Part shown: positions 1 to 8,273 of the stretch, one piece after another
How the letters are laid out: each line of letters starts with the position of its first letter
Position numbering within the stretch: the stretch's first letter is position 1
Assembly (NCBI GenBank): GCA_040772665.1
Contig: JAXGXT010000004.1
Location: 62,001-126,000, forward strand
Length of the DNA: 64,000 bases
Direction of reading: 5' to 3'
Source: JAXGXT01 sp040772665
GTDB lineage: Bacteria > Bacillota > Clostridia > Lachnospirales > Anaerotignaceae
Position numbers and translations under genes: made by a program
The notes under the pieces: model-generated
Told to the model about the DNA's origin: nothing
Databases searched by the model: none
What the model saw: only the letters and a program-made list of their open reading frames with translations

Positions 1-34
1 GCACACTTAAATCTAAAGGTTTAACGTCTGTCAT
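1..34 (-). CDS. 5' end of an unidentified gene running off the left edge
   Basis: An ATG at 34 on the minus strand follows an AGGGAGAG ribosome site eight bases upstream, and the frame stays open to the edge, reading MTDVKPLDLSV. It starts 24 bp after the stop of the preceding dehydrogenase gene and on the same strand, so it is probably the next gene of that operon. Eleven residues are too few to assign a family. Confidence 0.5.
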   Translation of the reverse strand, partial: MTDVKPLDLSV

Positions 35-58
35 TTCAAATACTCTCCCTTTTATAAA

Positions 59-949
59 TTAATCTACTTTTTTAACCTGAACATCAGCAAGCATTTCAAA
101 ATATTGAACAATGCCTCCGTGGTCGTCGCCCAAATGACCTCCAACCTTAAGAGTCTGCATAATTTCAAAAAGCTGTGCCGTTAAAGGCATAGGACAATCA
201 ATGTCATGCGCTGTTGCAAGCACGTTTTTAATATCTTTGTGGTTAATTGCAATGGTTCCCCCCGGTTTAAAGTTTCTTTCAAGAATTAAAGGAATTTTTG
301 CATCAAGCACAGTTGAGCCTGCAAGACCTCCCCTTATTGCCTGATAAACTTTAAAAGGATCTGCCCCCGCCTTAGCCGCAAGCACAAAGGCCTCAGAAAC
401 AGTTGCAATTGTCAAATTAACAATAACCTGATTTGTAAGTTTTGTTATTGAGCCGCTTCCTGACGGGCCTATAAGAAGTGAAGACGCACCCATAATATCC
501 ATGTATGGCTTAACAGCCTGAAAATCCTTTTCACTTCCCCCCGCCATAAACGCAAGTGTTCCGTCAATAGCCTTAGGCTCTCCTCCGCTTACAGGCGAAT
601 CAACAAACCCTACACCTATTTTTTCAAGCTTTTCAGAGCAGAATCTGCTTTCTGTTGGTGTAACACTGCTCATATCACAAATAACCGTTCCAGCTTTAAC
701 TGTAGATGCAATTCCGCCTTCGTCAAAAATCACACTTTGAACAATTGCACCATTTGGAAGAATTGTAAAAATAATTTCACATTCGCTGCCGATTTCAGCC
801 AAGGTTGCCGATTTTGCGCCCTCTGCCAAAACCTCATCAACGGCAGCCTTATTTAAATCGTAAACTAAAAGCTCAACTCCTCCTTTAAGAAGATTTTTCG
901 CCATTGGCTTACCCATAATTCCAAGACCTATAAACCCTGCTTTTTTCAT
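59..949 (-). CDS. NAD-dependent beta-hydroxyacid dehydrogenase (GarR / 3-hydroxyisobutyrate dehydrogenase family)
   Basis: The product (296 aa) should reversibly oxidise a short beta-hydroxyacid such as glycerate/tartronate semialdehyde, hydroxyisobutyrate or a four-carbon sugar acid, in the cytosol. Seen directly: an N-terminal Rossmann glycine motif GLGIMG, the substrate-loop motif SPVSGG near residue 120, the catalytic lysine segment GSITKLTNQ near residue 165, and the all-alpha C-terminal domain ending near DDHGG. The ATG at 949 is preferred because a GGGGGG ribosome site lies 8 bases upstream; an in-frame ATG at 955 is too close. It follows the class II aldolase gene with about 40 bp between them, so the two are probably co-transcribed. 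The exact substrate cannot be read from sequence. Confidence 0.85.
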   Translation of the reverse strand: MKKAGFIGLGIMGKPMAKNLLKGGVELLVYDLNKAAVDEVLAEGAKSATLAEIGSECEIIFTILPNGAIVQSVIFDEGGIASTVKAGTVICDMSSVTPTESRFCSEKLEKIGVGFVDSPVSGGEPKAIDGTLAFMAGGSEKDFQAVKPYMDIMGASSLLIGPSGSGSITKLTNQVIVNLTIATVSEAFVLAAKAGADPFKVYQAIRGGLAGSTVLDAKIPLILERNFKPGGTIAINHKDIKNVLATAHDIDCPMPLTAQLFEIMQTLKVGGHLGDDHGGIVQYFEMLADVQVKKVD

Positions 950-992
950 ATTCATAGCCCCCCCTATAATTATTTTTAAAATAATAACCTTA

Positions 993-1838
993 TTATTTGC
1001 CGTTTGCAAAAAGATTTATATATTTAACAACCACATCCCCAACAAACTTTCTTTCCAGTAAAGAAACTTCCGAAAGGTGAGTGTTAGGGTTTTCTTCCAA
1101 AAAGTTCATAATGTTTTTAACTGTGTAATATGAAATTTCTGTATTCACGTTTATTTTGCATATACCGTTATTTATACATTCTTTTAATATTTTTTCATCT
1201 GTTCCGCTGCCTCCGTGAAGCACAAGGGGAATACTTACTTCTTCCGCAATTTTTTTAAGTATATCAACTCTTATATCAGGCTTGCCCTTATACAAACCGT
1301 GAACAGTGCCTATGGAAACAGCAAGTGCGTCAATGCCTGTTCTTTTAACAAACTCCGCCGCATCCTTAGGGTTTGTATAGCTTTCGCCATGGTCGATTTC
1401 AGTTTCGTTTGAAAACTCCCCAAGTGCAAGGCTTCCAAGCTCCGCTTCAACAGAAACATTTTTTTCATGCGCCATTTCGCAAACCTTTTTTGTGTTTTCC
1501 AAGTTCTCTTCAAAGGGCAAAAAAGAACCGTCATACATTACAGAAGTAAACCCTGCATCAACGGCATTTTTAATTGTTTCAAAATCACTGCAATGGTCTA
1601 AATGCAGAGCCATTGGCAGACTGCTTTTTTCAGCCTCCTTTTTTGCCAAAAAATATATTTCCTCCAAGTCCATATTTTTAAGATATGAAGAACCAAAGGA
1701 AATTATTGCAGGCTTTTCCGTTTTTCTTGCAGCTTCACAAACACCTTTAATAGTTTCAAGGCTGTATACGTTAAACGAACCCACAGCCCATTTGTTTTCT
1801 CTTTTGTCATTTAAAAGCGTCTTTAAATTACAAAGCAA
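993..1838 (-). CDS. class II aldolase, fructose/tagatose-bisphosphate type
   Basis: This zinc-dependent aldolase (281 aa) would cleave a ketose phosphate to dihydroxyacetone phosphate and an aldehyde. The zinc and phosphate motifs of the FbaA/GatY/KbaY family are visible: LHLDHCSDF near residue 80, GTVHGLYKG near 178, VLHGGSGTD near 206 and NVNTEIS near 230. Length matches GatY/KbaY (about 284 aa). Translation starts at a TTG (1838) behind GGGAGGGAA. It sits between an RpiR-type regulator and a hydroxyacid dehydrogenase, which fits a small sugar or sugar-acid catabolic operon rather than glycolysis. Which bisphosphate it uses is open. Confidence 0.85.
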   Translation of the reverse strand: MLCNLKTLLNDKRENKWAVGSFNVYSLETIKGVCEAARKTEKPAIISFGSSYLKNMDLEEIYFLAKKEAEKSSLPMALHLDHCSDFETIKNAVDAGFTSVMYDGSFLPFEENLENTKKVCEMAHEKNVSVEAELGSLALGEFSNETEIDHGESYTNPKDAAEFVKRTGIDALAVSIGTVHGLYKGKPDIRVDILKKIAEEVSIPLVLHGGSGTDEKILKECINNGICKINVNTEISYYTVKNIMNFLEENPNTHLSEVSLLERKFVGDVVVKYINLFANGK

Positions 1839-1893
1839 GCTGTTCCCTCCCAGTTTTAATTTTTTGTTTGTATTATCTATTTAAGTTTCGGCT

Positions 1894-2784
1894 CTAAGAC
1901 CAATCATCTTCGTTTCTGATTTTCATTTCAAGTGTTGCAAGCCTTGCAGATTCAATTGCTCTTTTTGATTTATCCGCATCTGCGTGGGTGCTTATAACAA
2001 TAAAAAGCATATCCATAATAACAAGCTGAACAATTCTGCTCACCATTGCATCAGTATAATAAGGGCTGTCGTTTGTGGAGCTGAACAGACATAAATCCGC
2101 CATCTTTGCCAAGTCCGAGTTCATATAGCTTGTTACAGCCAAAAGTTTTGCACCTGCGGCTTTGGCAAGCCTTCCGCATTCAAGCACCTCTTTGCTTTCT
2201 CCTCCATGGGAAATAAGAATTATTAAATCCTTGCTTGTAAGCTGTGACGCATGAACAAGGGCAATGTGTGAATTGTTGTCGTTTATTACATCTAAGCCAA
2301 CCCTTAGAAATTTATGATACACATCAGTTGCAATAACACCTGAACCGCCTGCGCCGAAAAACATTATCTTCCTTGCGTTTTCAATCATTTTTGCTGCCTG
2401 CGAAACATCTTCAACAGTCAAAAGCTTGTCTATATCAGTTATCGCCGAGGAGGCAACAGACAATGTTTTAAGCTTAATGTCTTCTATTGTGTCACCTTGT
2501 TTTATTTCTTGAAAATCCTTAACTGCACTTTCTTCTCCATCAAGCTCCTGCCTTGAAATATCCTGCGCCATATCAAGCCTGAAATCCTGATAAGATTTAT
2601 AATCAAGCTTATTTATAAATCTTATTATTGTGGTTTCACTTAAATTACACTCTTTTCCAAGCTCGCTTAATGTCATTCTCATACATTTTGCCCTGTTTTC
2701 CAAGATATAGTTGGCAACCAGCTTTTGATTTTTTGAAAGAGTATTATACTTCACTCTGATTTCCGTAAATAAGTCCTTGCTCAA
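1894..2784 (-). CDS. MurR/RpiR family transcriptional regulator (HTH + SIS domains)
   Basis: A 296-aa regulator with an N-terminal RpiR helix-turn-helix (about residues 15-75, including ECNLSETTIIRFINKL) and a C-terminal SIS sugar-phosphate domain (about 120-250, with FFGAGGSGV and LISHGGESKE). SIS regulators of this type sense phosphosugars and usually control the operon next to them, here the aldolase and dehydrogenase. The start is taken as TTG 2784 because a GGGGGAG ribosome site sits six bases upstream; the in-frame ATGs at 2805 and 2799 lie before or inside that site. An imperfect inverted repeat upstream (2827-2855) could be its operator. Confidence 0.88.
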   Translation of the reverse strand: MSKDLFTEIRVKYNTLSKNQKLVANYILENRAKCMRMTLSELGKECNLSETTIIRFINKLDYKSYQDFRLDMAQDISRQELDGEESAVKDFQEIKQGDTIEDIKLKTLSVASSAITDIDKLLTVEDVSQAAKMIENARKIMFFGAGGSGVIATDVYHKFLRVGLDVINDNNSHIALVHASQLTSKDLIILISHGGESKEVLECGRLAKAAGAKLLAVTSYMNSDLAKMADLCLFSSTNDSPYYTDAMVSRIVQLVIMDMLFIVISTHADADKSKRAIESARLATLEMKIRNEDDWS

Positions 2785-2962
2785 CCAAATCTCCCCCATA
2801 GCCATAAACTTTTTCTTCTTTTTATAATACCATACTCCATTAAAAAAACATAGTATTAATTTAACTGTTTTTTCCCTGAATATGTGCTTATTTTCACAAT
2901 CTTAGTAGTTTTATTGCGATAATAATTTCACAAAACATCCTTTATCAAGCACAATAGCATAC

Positions 2963-2998
2963 AAAAAACCGCAGCGGATAAATCCCACTGCGGTTTTA
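2963..2998 (-). terminator. Rho-independent terminator after the mhpE-like gene
   Basis: On the minus strand AAAACCGCAG pairs with CTGCGGTTTT around an inner GGAT/ATCC stem and is followed by a run of six T. It lies about 50 bp beyond the aldolase stop codon at 3050. Its outer stem is the same CCGCA/TGCGG stem used by many other terminators in this window. Confidence 0.85.
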
Positions 2999-3049
2999 AC
3001 ATGTAAATATCTTACTTTTTAATAAAATTCAAGTTTTTTAATAATCAAT

Positions 3050-4057
3050 TTACTTCTTTAAAGAAAGCTGATATGCCACATCAACAATCATATCCTCTTG
3101 CCCGCCAACTATCCTTCTTTTACCAAGCTCTATGAGAATATCCCTTGGATTAAGGTTAAATTTCTCCGCAGCCTTATATGTGTGAAGAAGAAAACTTGAA
3201 TAAACTCCTGCATATCCAAGTATAAGAGGGGCTGTTTTAATAATCTGAGGTCTATGCATAATAGGCTCAACAATCTCCTCTGCAACATCCATTGTTCCGT
3301 AAAGGTCAAGCCCTGTGTCATAACCCATTCTGTCAAGAACAGCGGCTAAAACCTCAAGCTGAGTATTTCCTGCCCCCGCACCAAGTCCGCGGCATGTTGC
3401 ATCAATATATGTAGCACCTGCCTCAACAGCCGCAATGGAGTTTGCAACAGCAAGCCCCAGATTATTGTGGGCATGGAAACCAACAGGAATATTTAATCCC
3501 TCAACAAGGGTTCTAACTCTTTCAGTTACATCGGAGGGAAGAAGATAGCCTGAAGAGTCCGCAAGGTTAATATAGTCTGCCCCTGCAGCTTCAAAAATCA
3601 TAGCTTGTTCAAGGAGCTTTTCAGGGCTTGCCATATGAACCATCATAAGAAAACCAACAGCCATCATTCCCATTTTTTTAGCCGCCTGAACGTGCTGAAT
3701 GCCCACATCTGCCTCTGTGCAGTGTGTCGCAACTCTGACAACTCTTGCTCCATTTTCATATGCCTCTTCAAGATCTTCAATTGTTCCTATTCCGGGAATC
3801 AGAAGTATGCCTTGCTTAGCATTTTTAATTACTTTGCTTGCGGCTTTAATTAAGTCTGTTTCCTCGTATGCGGAAAATCCGTAATTTATTGTGGATGCAG
3901 TTATTCCGTCCCCATGGGCACATTCTATAATGTCTACTCCGATTTTATCAATTCCCCCTGCTATGGCAGTAACCTGTTCAGGTGAAAAACTATTGCTTAC
4001 AGCATGGCTTCCGTCACGAAGAGTTGTGTCTACAATATATATTCTTTGTTTTTCCAT
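3050..4057 (-). CDS. mhpE: 4-hydroxy-2-oxovalerate aldolase
   Basis: A divalent-metal pyruvate aldolase (335 aa) that splits 4-hydroxy-2-oxovalerate to pyruvate and acetaldehyde. The N-terminal DRE-TIM barrel shows DTTLRDGSHA, the metal-binding GFHAHNNLGL near residue 205, and GLGAGAGNTQ near 233; the C-terminal communication domain follows. The acylating acetaldehyde dehydrogenase gene ends 2 bp upstream, the standard partner pair in which acetaldehyde is channelled between the two proteins. Start ATG 4057 has AAGGAGG. No hydratase, dehydrogenase or ring-cleavage gene is visible nearby, so the source of the substrate is unknown. Related 2-oxo acid aldolases are possible but the partner gene makes this assignment strong. 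Confidence 0.9.
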   Translation of the reverse strand: MEKQRIYIVDTTLRDGSHAVSNSFSPEQVTAIAGGIDKIGVDIIECAHGDGITASTINYGFSAYEETDLIKAASKVIKNAKQGILLIPGIGTIEDLEEAYENGARVVRVATHCTEADVGIQHVQAAKKMGMMAVGFLMMVHMASPEKLLEQAMIFEAAGADYINLADSSGYLLPSDVTERVRTLVEGLNIPVGFHAHNNLGLAVANSIAAVEAGATYIDATCRGLGAGAGNTQLEVLAAVLDRMGYDTGLDLYGTMDVAEEIVEPIMHRPQIIKTAPLILGYAGVYSSFLLHTYKAAEKFNLNPRDILIELGKRRIVGGQEDMIVDVAYQLSLKK

Positions 4058-4059
4058 TT

Positions 4060-4932
4060 TTACGCCTCCTTATTAAGCATTGATGCAGCTAATTTTTCCG
4101 CAACAGCAACTGCGGCAGAATTTATAATATCAAGGTTTCCCGAATATGTAGGAAGGAAATCTCCCGCACCTTCAACCTGAATAATAACCGTCACCTTGTT
4201 TCCGTCAATAATAGGCGGAACTCTAAGCTGATAACCCGGTGTATATTGCTGAACCTCGGCAATACGCTTGTTAACAGCGTCAATTATAGCCTTTTCGTCA
4301 GGGTTTTTAACTATTGTGTAAATTGTGTTGCACATCATTATAGGCGGCTCTGCAGGATTAAGAATAATAATTGCCTTTGCTTTATCTGCACCGCCGATTA
4401 TTTCAAGACCTTTTCTTGTGGTTTGTGTGAACTCGTCAATACTTGCTCTTGTTCCGGGGCCTGCACTTTTTGAAGAAATGCTTGCAACTATTTCAGCATA
4501 TTCCACATCTGCCACTTCATTAATGGCATTAACAATAGGAATGGTAGCCTGACCGCCGCATGTAACCATGTTAAAGTTATCCACGTTTTGAAGAGTTTCC
4601 AAGTTTACACATGGCACAACATAAGGCCCTACAGCCGCAGGAGTCATGTCAATTGCAATCTTTCCTGCTTCTTTAAGCACAGGTGCATTTTCAAGGTGTG
4701 CACTTGCAAGGGTTGCATCAAAAACAATTTTAACATCAGGGTCTTCTGCAACAGCATGAACACCCTTTGTGGAGGTTTTAAAACCAAGGCTTTCAGCCCT
4801 TTTAAGACCTTCACTTTCAACAATTCCCGTCATAAAATGCATTTGAAGATGCTTGCTTTTCATAACCTTATACATAAGGTCTGTGCCGATATTTCCCGGC
4901 CCTATAATACCTACTTTAATTCTGTCCTCCAT
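4060..4932 (-). CDS. mhpF: acetaldehyde dehydrogenase (acylating)
   Basis: This enzyme (290 aa) converts acetaldehyde, CoA and NAD+ to acetyl-CoA and NADH. The N-terminal Rossmann motif GIIGPGNIGTDL and the catalytic cysteine in MVTCGGQATIPIV (about residue 125) are intact, as is the dimerisation region with GPGTR. Length matches DmpF/MhpF (about 300 aa). It lies between the IclR regulator (start of this gene 11 bp after the regulator stop) and mhpE, so all three form one transcript. In other bacteria the pair ends meta-cleavage or hydroxypropionate-like pathways; here it could serve any 4-hydroxy-2-oxoacid. Confidence 0.92.
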   Translation of the reverse strand: MEDRIKVGIIGPGNIGTDLMYKVMKSKHLQMHFMTGIVESEGLKRAESLGFKTSTKGVHAVAEDPDVKIVFDATLASAHLENAPVLKEAGKIAIDMTPAAVGPYVVPCVNLETLQNVDNFNMVTCGGQATIPIVNAINEVADVEYAEIVASISSKSAGPGTRASIDEFTQTTRKGLEIIGGADKAKAIIILNPAEPPIMMCNTIYTIVKNPDEKAIIDAVNKRIAEVQQYTPGYQLRVPPIIDGNKVTVIIQVEGAGDFLPTYSGNLDIINSAAVAVAEKLAASMLNKEA

Positions 4933-4943
4933 TTGTATCCCCC

Positions 4944-5738
4944 TTAATTTTTAATATATCCAAGGTGTAACGATATGTCAGCGGCACATTTCATAACGTC
5001 ACTGCTCATTTCTTCTACAACCTCTTCCGTCATTTTATTTGCCATTCCCGAAAGACTTATTGCGGCAACAGGCTCGCCTTTATGGTTAAAAACAGGTGCG
5101 GCAACACATCTAAGCCCTATTTCAATTTCCTCATCATCAATTGAATATCCTTTTTTTGCAATAACCTCAAGTTCGCTTTTTAATTCCTCTTCACTTTTTA
5201 TGGATTTTGGTGTTTTTATGCAAAATCCTTTTTCAACAACATATTTTTTTGAATATTCCCAGGGAAGATATGCAAGCATTGCCTTGCCTACTCCTGTGCA
5301 GCTCATAGGCGCACGTTTTCCCACCTGCGAATATGTAATAAGAAAATCGGGCATATCAAACTTGTCAATATACACAACCTCTCCTTCATAATGAGTTGCA
5401 AGATGAACCGTCTGACCGTATTGTTTAGATATTTTTTCACAAAAAGGTCTTGCTTCATTTCTAATGTCAAGACGTTTTTCCACAACACACCCTAATTCAA
5501 AAAGTTTCATACCAAGGCTGTATTTCTTTGTTTCTAAATTCTGCTCTAAATATCCATAAGCGGCAAGAGTGTTAACAAGGCCGTAAACCGTGCTTTTGCT
5601 TAACTCCATACACTGGGATATTTCAGAAATGCCCATCTCCTTTTTTTTATTAAAATGGTCAAGAATATCTAAGGCTCTTGCAACAGATTGTATTATAACA
5701 CCTTCGGAATTAGCCATTACATTCACCCTTTTCGTCAT
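4944..5738 (-). CDS. IclR family transcriptional regulator
   Basis: A 264-aa regulator with an N-terminal winged helix (about residues 10-75, including MGISEISQCMELSKSTVYGLVNTL broken across the recognition helix) and a C-terminal IclR effector-binding domain with the family segment RCVAAPVFN and GEPVAAISLSG. It is the first gene of the mhpFE transcript, so it most likely controls its own operon in response to a pathway acid. ATG 5738 has GAAAGG upstream; a second ATG at 5717 behind AAAAGGGTG is also possible. A palindrome overlapping the predicted promoter is a candidate operator. Confidence 0.9.
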   Translation of the reverse strand: MTKRVNVMANSEGVIIQSVARALDILDHFNKKKEMGISEISQCMELSKSTVYGLVNTLAAYGYLEQNLETKKYSLGMKLFELGCVVEKRLDIRNEARPFCEKISKQYGQTVHLATHYEGEVVYIDKFDMPDFLITYSQVGKRAPMSCTGVGKAMLAYLPWEYSKKYVVEKGFCIKTPKSIKSEEELKSELEVIAKKGYSIDDEEIEIGLRCVAAPVFNHKGEPVAAISLSGMANKMTEEVVEEMSSDVMKCAADISLHLGYIKN

Positions 5739-5761
5739 TGTAGAACGCCTTTCGTTTTTTC

Positions 5762-5799
5762 TGTATGTATATTGTCATACAAAAAACCATATTTGTCAA
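5762..5799 (-). promoter_or_regulatory. promoter and candidate operator of the iclR-mhpFE operon
   Basis: On the minus strand TTGACA (5799-5794) is followed after 17 bp by GACAAT (5776-5771), a plausible but weak -10. A palindrome TGTATG-N8-CATACA (5762-5781) covers the -10 and the presumed start site, the usual place for a repressor operator. The rest of 5800-6000 shows no gene or clear signal. Confidence 0.5.
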
Positions 5800-6009
5800 G
5801 ACATAATTTCAGATAATATTTCTTAAAAAAATATGCTTTAAATTGGAAGGTTAAGATAGTTGCTGCAGCATAAAATCAATTTCCAATCCAATGCCGAAAA
5901 CTTTCAACAGCCTTCTATTTCTTTAGATTGTTTATATTCCCTTCTTAAATTTGAAAAGGAAACAGTTCAAATAAACATATCTTTATAGCATTCAACCATA
6001 TCATCAAAA

Positions 6010-6042
6010 AAATCACCTTAGAAAATTCTAAGGTGATTTAAA
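6010..6042 (-). terminator. Rho-independent terminator
   Basis: AAATCACCTTAG pairs perfectly with CTAAGGTGATTT around a six-base loop; the minus-strand side carries a seven-T tract, so it stops minus-strand transcription before the iclR promoter. It is a second barrier after the terminator at 6127. Confidence 0.8.
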
Positions 6043-6054
6043 ATAAGGACAACT

Positions 6055-6195
6055 GATGCCTGTGGTATCTGACTTTGCCATACATACTCAATAACTCCAA
6101 GGAATTAAATCCCTTGCCCCATATAAAAAACCGCATAAACATGCGGTTTTTTTCAAAAGTAAATGGATTTGGACAAATCCCAAAGTTTATAACAG
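6055..6195 (-). repeat. degenerate hairpin cassette after lysS
   Basis: A worn copy of the intergenic cassette described at 38915. Read from the lysS stop it shows a TTTGGGATTTGTCCAAA hairpin, then the CCGCAT-AAAC-ATGCGG terminator stem (about 6127-6150) with T tracts on both sides, then a remnant of the GGGGCAAGGG module. A fragment resembling the long 5' module (6058-6090) lies further out. The terminator part probably ends lysS transcripts. Confidence 0.55.
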
Positions 6196-6204
6196 CCTTG
6201 TTTT

Positions 6205-7713
6205 TTACTGCAAAGGTTTCATCGTCGGGAAAAGAATTACATCCCTTATTGAAGAAGATTCAGTAAGAAGCATAACAAGTCTGTCAACTCCCACACCCAA
6301 ACCTCCTGCAGGAGGCATTCCATATTCAAGTGCACACATAAAATCTTCGTCAATCATGTTTGCCTCTTCATCCCCTGCGGCACGCATTTCCTCTTGATGT
6401 TCAAATCTTTTTCTCTGGTCGATAGGGTCGTTAAGCTCACTGTATGCATTTCCATATTCACGTCCAACTATAAAAAGCTCAAAACGCTCTGTATATTCAA
6501 GATTTCCGGGTTTCCTTTTTGTAAGAGGGGAAATTTCCACAGGATAATCTATTATAAATGTTGGCTGAATAAGATTTTTTTCAACAAACTCTTCAAAGAA
6601 AAGGTTAAGAATATCACCTTTTGCATGTCTTTGCTCAAACTGTATATTTCTTTCCTTTGCAAGGGCTTTCGCCTCTTCTGTGTCCTTAACAGCGTCAAAA
6701 TCTATTCCCGAATATTTTTTAACAGCCTCAACCATTGTAAGCCTTGCAAAAGGAGTTTCCAAATCTATCTCATGTCCGCCATAGTTAACAGTCATTTTTC
6801 CGTTTACAGCCTGTGCTATATGTCTGAACATATTCTCTGTTATATCCATCATGCCGTTATAATCGGTAAAAGCCTGATAAAGCTCCATAAGTGTAAATTC
6901 AGGGTTATGCCTTATGGAAACACCCTCGTTTCTAAAAACTCTGCCAATTTCGTATACTCTTTCAAAGCCTCCGACAATAAGCCTTTTAAGAGGCAGTTCA
7001 AGGGCTATTCTGCAATACATATCAATATCAAGAGCATTGTGGTGGGTAATAAAAGGCCTTGCCGAAGCACCGCCTGCAATTGTTTGAAGCACAGGCGTTT
7101 CCACCTCAAGAAAGCCAAGTCCATCAAGAAATGTTCGCATTTCTCTAATAATGGCACTTCTTTTAAAGAAAACTTCCTTTACCTCAGGATTCACAATAAG
7201 ATCCATATATCTTTGGCGATAGCGAAGTTCCTGGTCTTTAAGCCCATGGAATTTTTCAGGTAAAATCTGAAGACTTTTGCTAAGAAGAGTTACCTCATTG
7301 GCATGAACGGAGATTTCGCCCATTTTTGTTGTAAACACAACACCTTTAATTCCTACAATGTCGCCAATATCATATTTTTTAAAATCAGCATAGCTTTCTT
7401 CACCAATGTCGTTACGGCTTACGTAAACTTGTATTCTGCCGTTTCTGTCTTGAATGTTTGCAAAGCTGGCCTTGCCCATAACACGCTTTGCCATAAGCCT
7501 GCCGCCGATTATTACTTCTTTGCCCTCAAGGTTTTCGTAGTTTTTTACAATCTCGTCTGTGTGTGTATCAACAGGATATTTTACAATTTCAAAAGGGTCT
7601 TTCCCCTCTGATTGAAGCTTTATAAGCTTATCTCTTCTTATTCTTAAAAGTTCTCCAAGTTCCTCTTCTGTCACTTCAACTTGTATGTTTTGCAAATCTT
7701 TTGTATCAGACAC
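6205..7713 (-). CDS. lysS: lysyl-tRNA synthetase, class II
   Basis: Charges tRNA-Lys with lysine. Length 502 aa matches bacterial LysS. Seen: the N-terminal OB-fold anticodon domain (about residues 55-160), class II motif 2 FRNEGVSIRHNPEFT near 260, and motif 3 GLGVGVDRLVMLL near 478. The GTG at 7713 is chosen because GGGAGG lies just upstream; the frame also opens at a TTG (7728) but that TTG overlaps the ribosome site itself. It begins 15 bp after the greA stop, the conserved greA-lysS pair of Firmicutes. Transcription probably comes from the greA side. Confidence 0.97.
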   Translation of the reverse strand: MSDTKDLQNIQVEVTEEELGELLRIRRDKLIKLQSEGKDPFEIVKYPVDTHTDEIVKNYENLEGKEVIIGGRLMAKRVMGKASFANIQDRNGRIQVYVSRNDIGEESYADFKKYDIGDIVGIKGVVFTTKMGEISVHANEVTLLSKSLQILPEKFHGLKDQELRYRQRYMDLIVNPEVKEVFFKRSAIIREMRTFLDGLGFLEVETPVLQTIAGGASARPFITHHNALDIDMYCRIALELPLKRLIVGGFERVYEIGRVFRNEGVSIRHNPEFTLMELYQAFTDYNGMMDITENMFRHIAQAVNGKMTVNYGGHEIDLETPFARLTMVEAVKKYSGIDFDAVKDTEEAKALAKERNIQFEQRHAKGDILNLFFEEFVEKNLIQPTFIIDYPVEISPLTKRKPGNLEYTERFELFIVGREYGNAYSELNDPIDQRKRFEHQEEMRAAGDEEANMIDEDFMCALEYGMPPAGGLGVGVDRLVMLLTESSSIRDVILFPTMKPLQ

Positions 7714-7728
7714 GTCTGTTCCTCCCAA

Positions 7729-8208
7729 TTACTTATTAACTATTTCTATCACCCTAAACTCCACATCTCCGTCAGGTGCATCAATTATAACCGTTTCTCC
7801 GGCTTTTCTGCCTAAAAGGCCCATGCCCACAGGAGATTCATTTGATATTCTGCCGCCCATAGGGTCAGCCTCTGCGGAGCCTACTATTGTGTATTCCACT
7901 TCTTCATCAAGCTCTATATCAAAAATTTTAACAGTTGCTCCAATGCTGATTACTTCTGTGCTTACTTCTTCTTCGTCGATTACTTCTGCGTTTCTAAGCA
8001 TTTTTTCAAGAAAAATTATTCTTGACTCAATTTCCGCCTGTTCTTCCTTTGCCGAATCATACTCGGCATTTTCAGATAAATCTCCCTGGCCTCTTGCCTC
8101 TTTGATTTTTTCTGCCACTTCTTTTCTTTTAACTGTTTTTAATTCTTCAAGCTCTTCTTCTCTTTTTCTAAGCCCTTCATATGTCAAAACAATCTTCTTT
8201 TCTGACAT
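7729..8208 (-). CDS. greA: transcription elongation factor GreA
   Basis: GreA (159 aa, standard length) rescues backtracked RNA polymerase by stimulating transcript cleavage through its coiled coil. The N-terminal antiparallel coiled coil with acidic tip (about residues 10-75, including ARGQGDLSENAEYDSAKEEQ) and the C-terminal FKBP-like domain (about 85-158, with SPVGMGLLGRKAGE) are intact. ATG 8208 has AAGGGAG. It precedes lysS on the same transcript. A strong promoter about 280 bp upstream is separated from it by a structured RNA candidate and a weak terminator-like hairpin. Confidence 0.97.
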   Translation of the reverse strand: MSEKKIVLTYEGLRKREEELEELKTVKRKEVAEKIKEARGQGDLSENAEYDSAKEEQAEIESRIIFLEKMLRNAEVIDEEEVSTEVISIGATVKIFDIELDEEVEYTIVGSAEADPMGGRISNESPVGMGLLGRKAGETVIIDAPDGDVEFRVIEIVNK

Positions 8209-8249
8209 TTAATACACTCCCTTTTTTTCCTTATTGTCTGCAAAAATGT

Positions 8250-8273
8250 AAGAAACACTCTAAAAAAGAGTGC
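8250..8273 (-). terminator. weak terminator-like hairpin between structured RNA and greA
   Basis: On the minus strand CACTCT pairs with AGAGTG around a four-T loop, followed by TTTCTT. The stem is short and the T tract broken, so termination may be partial, allowing read-through into greA. Confidence 0.45.
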
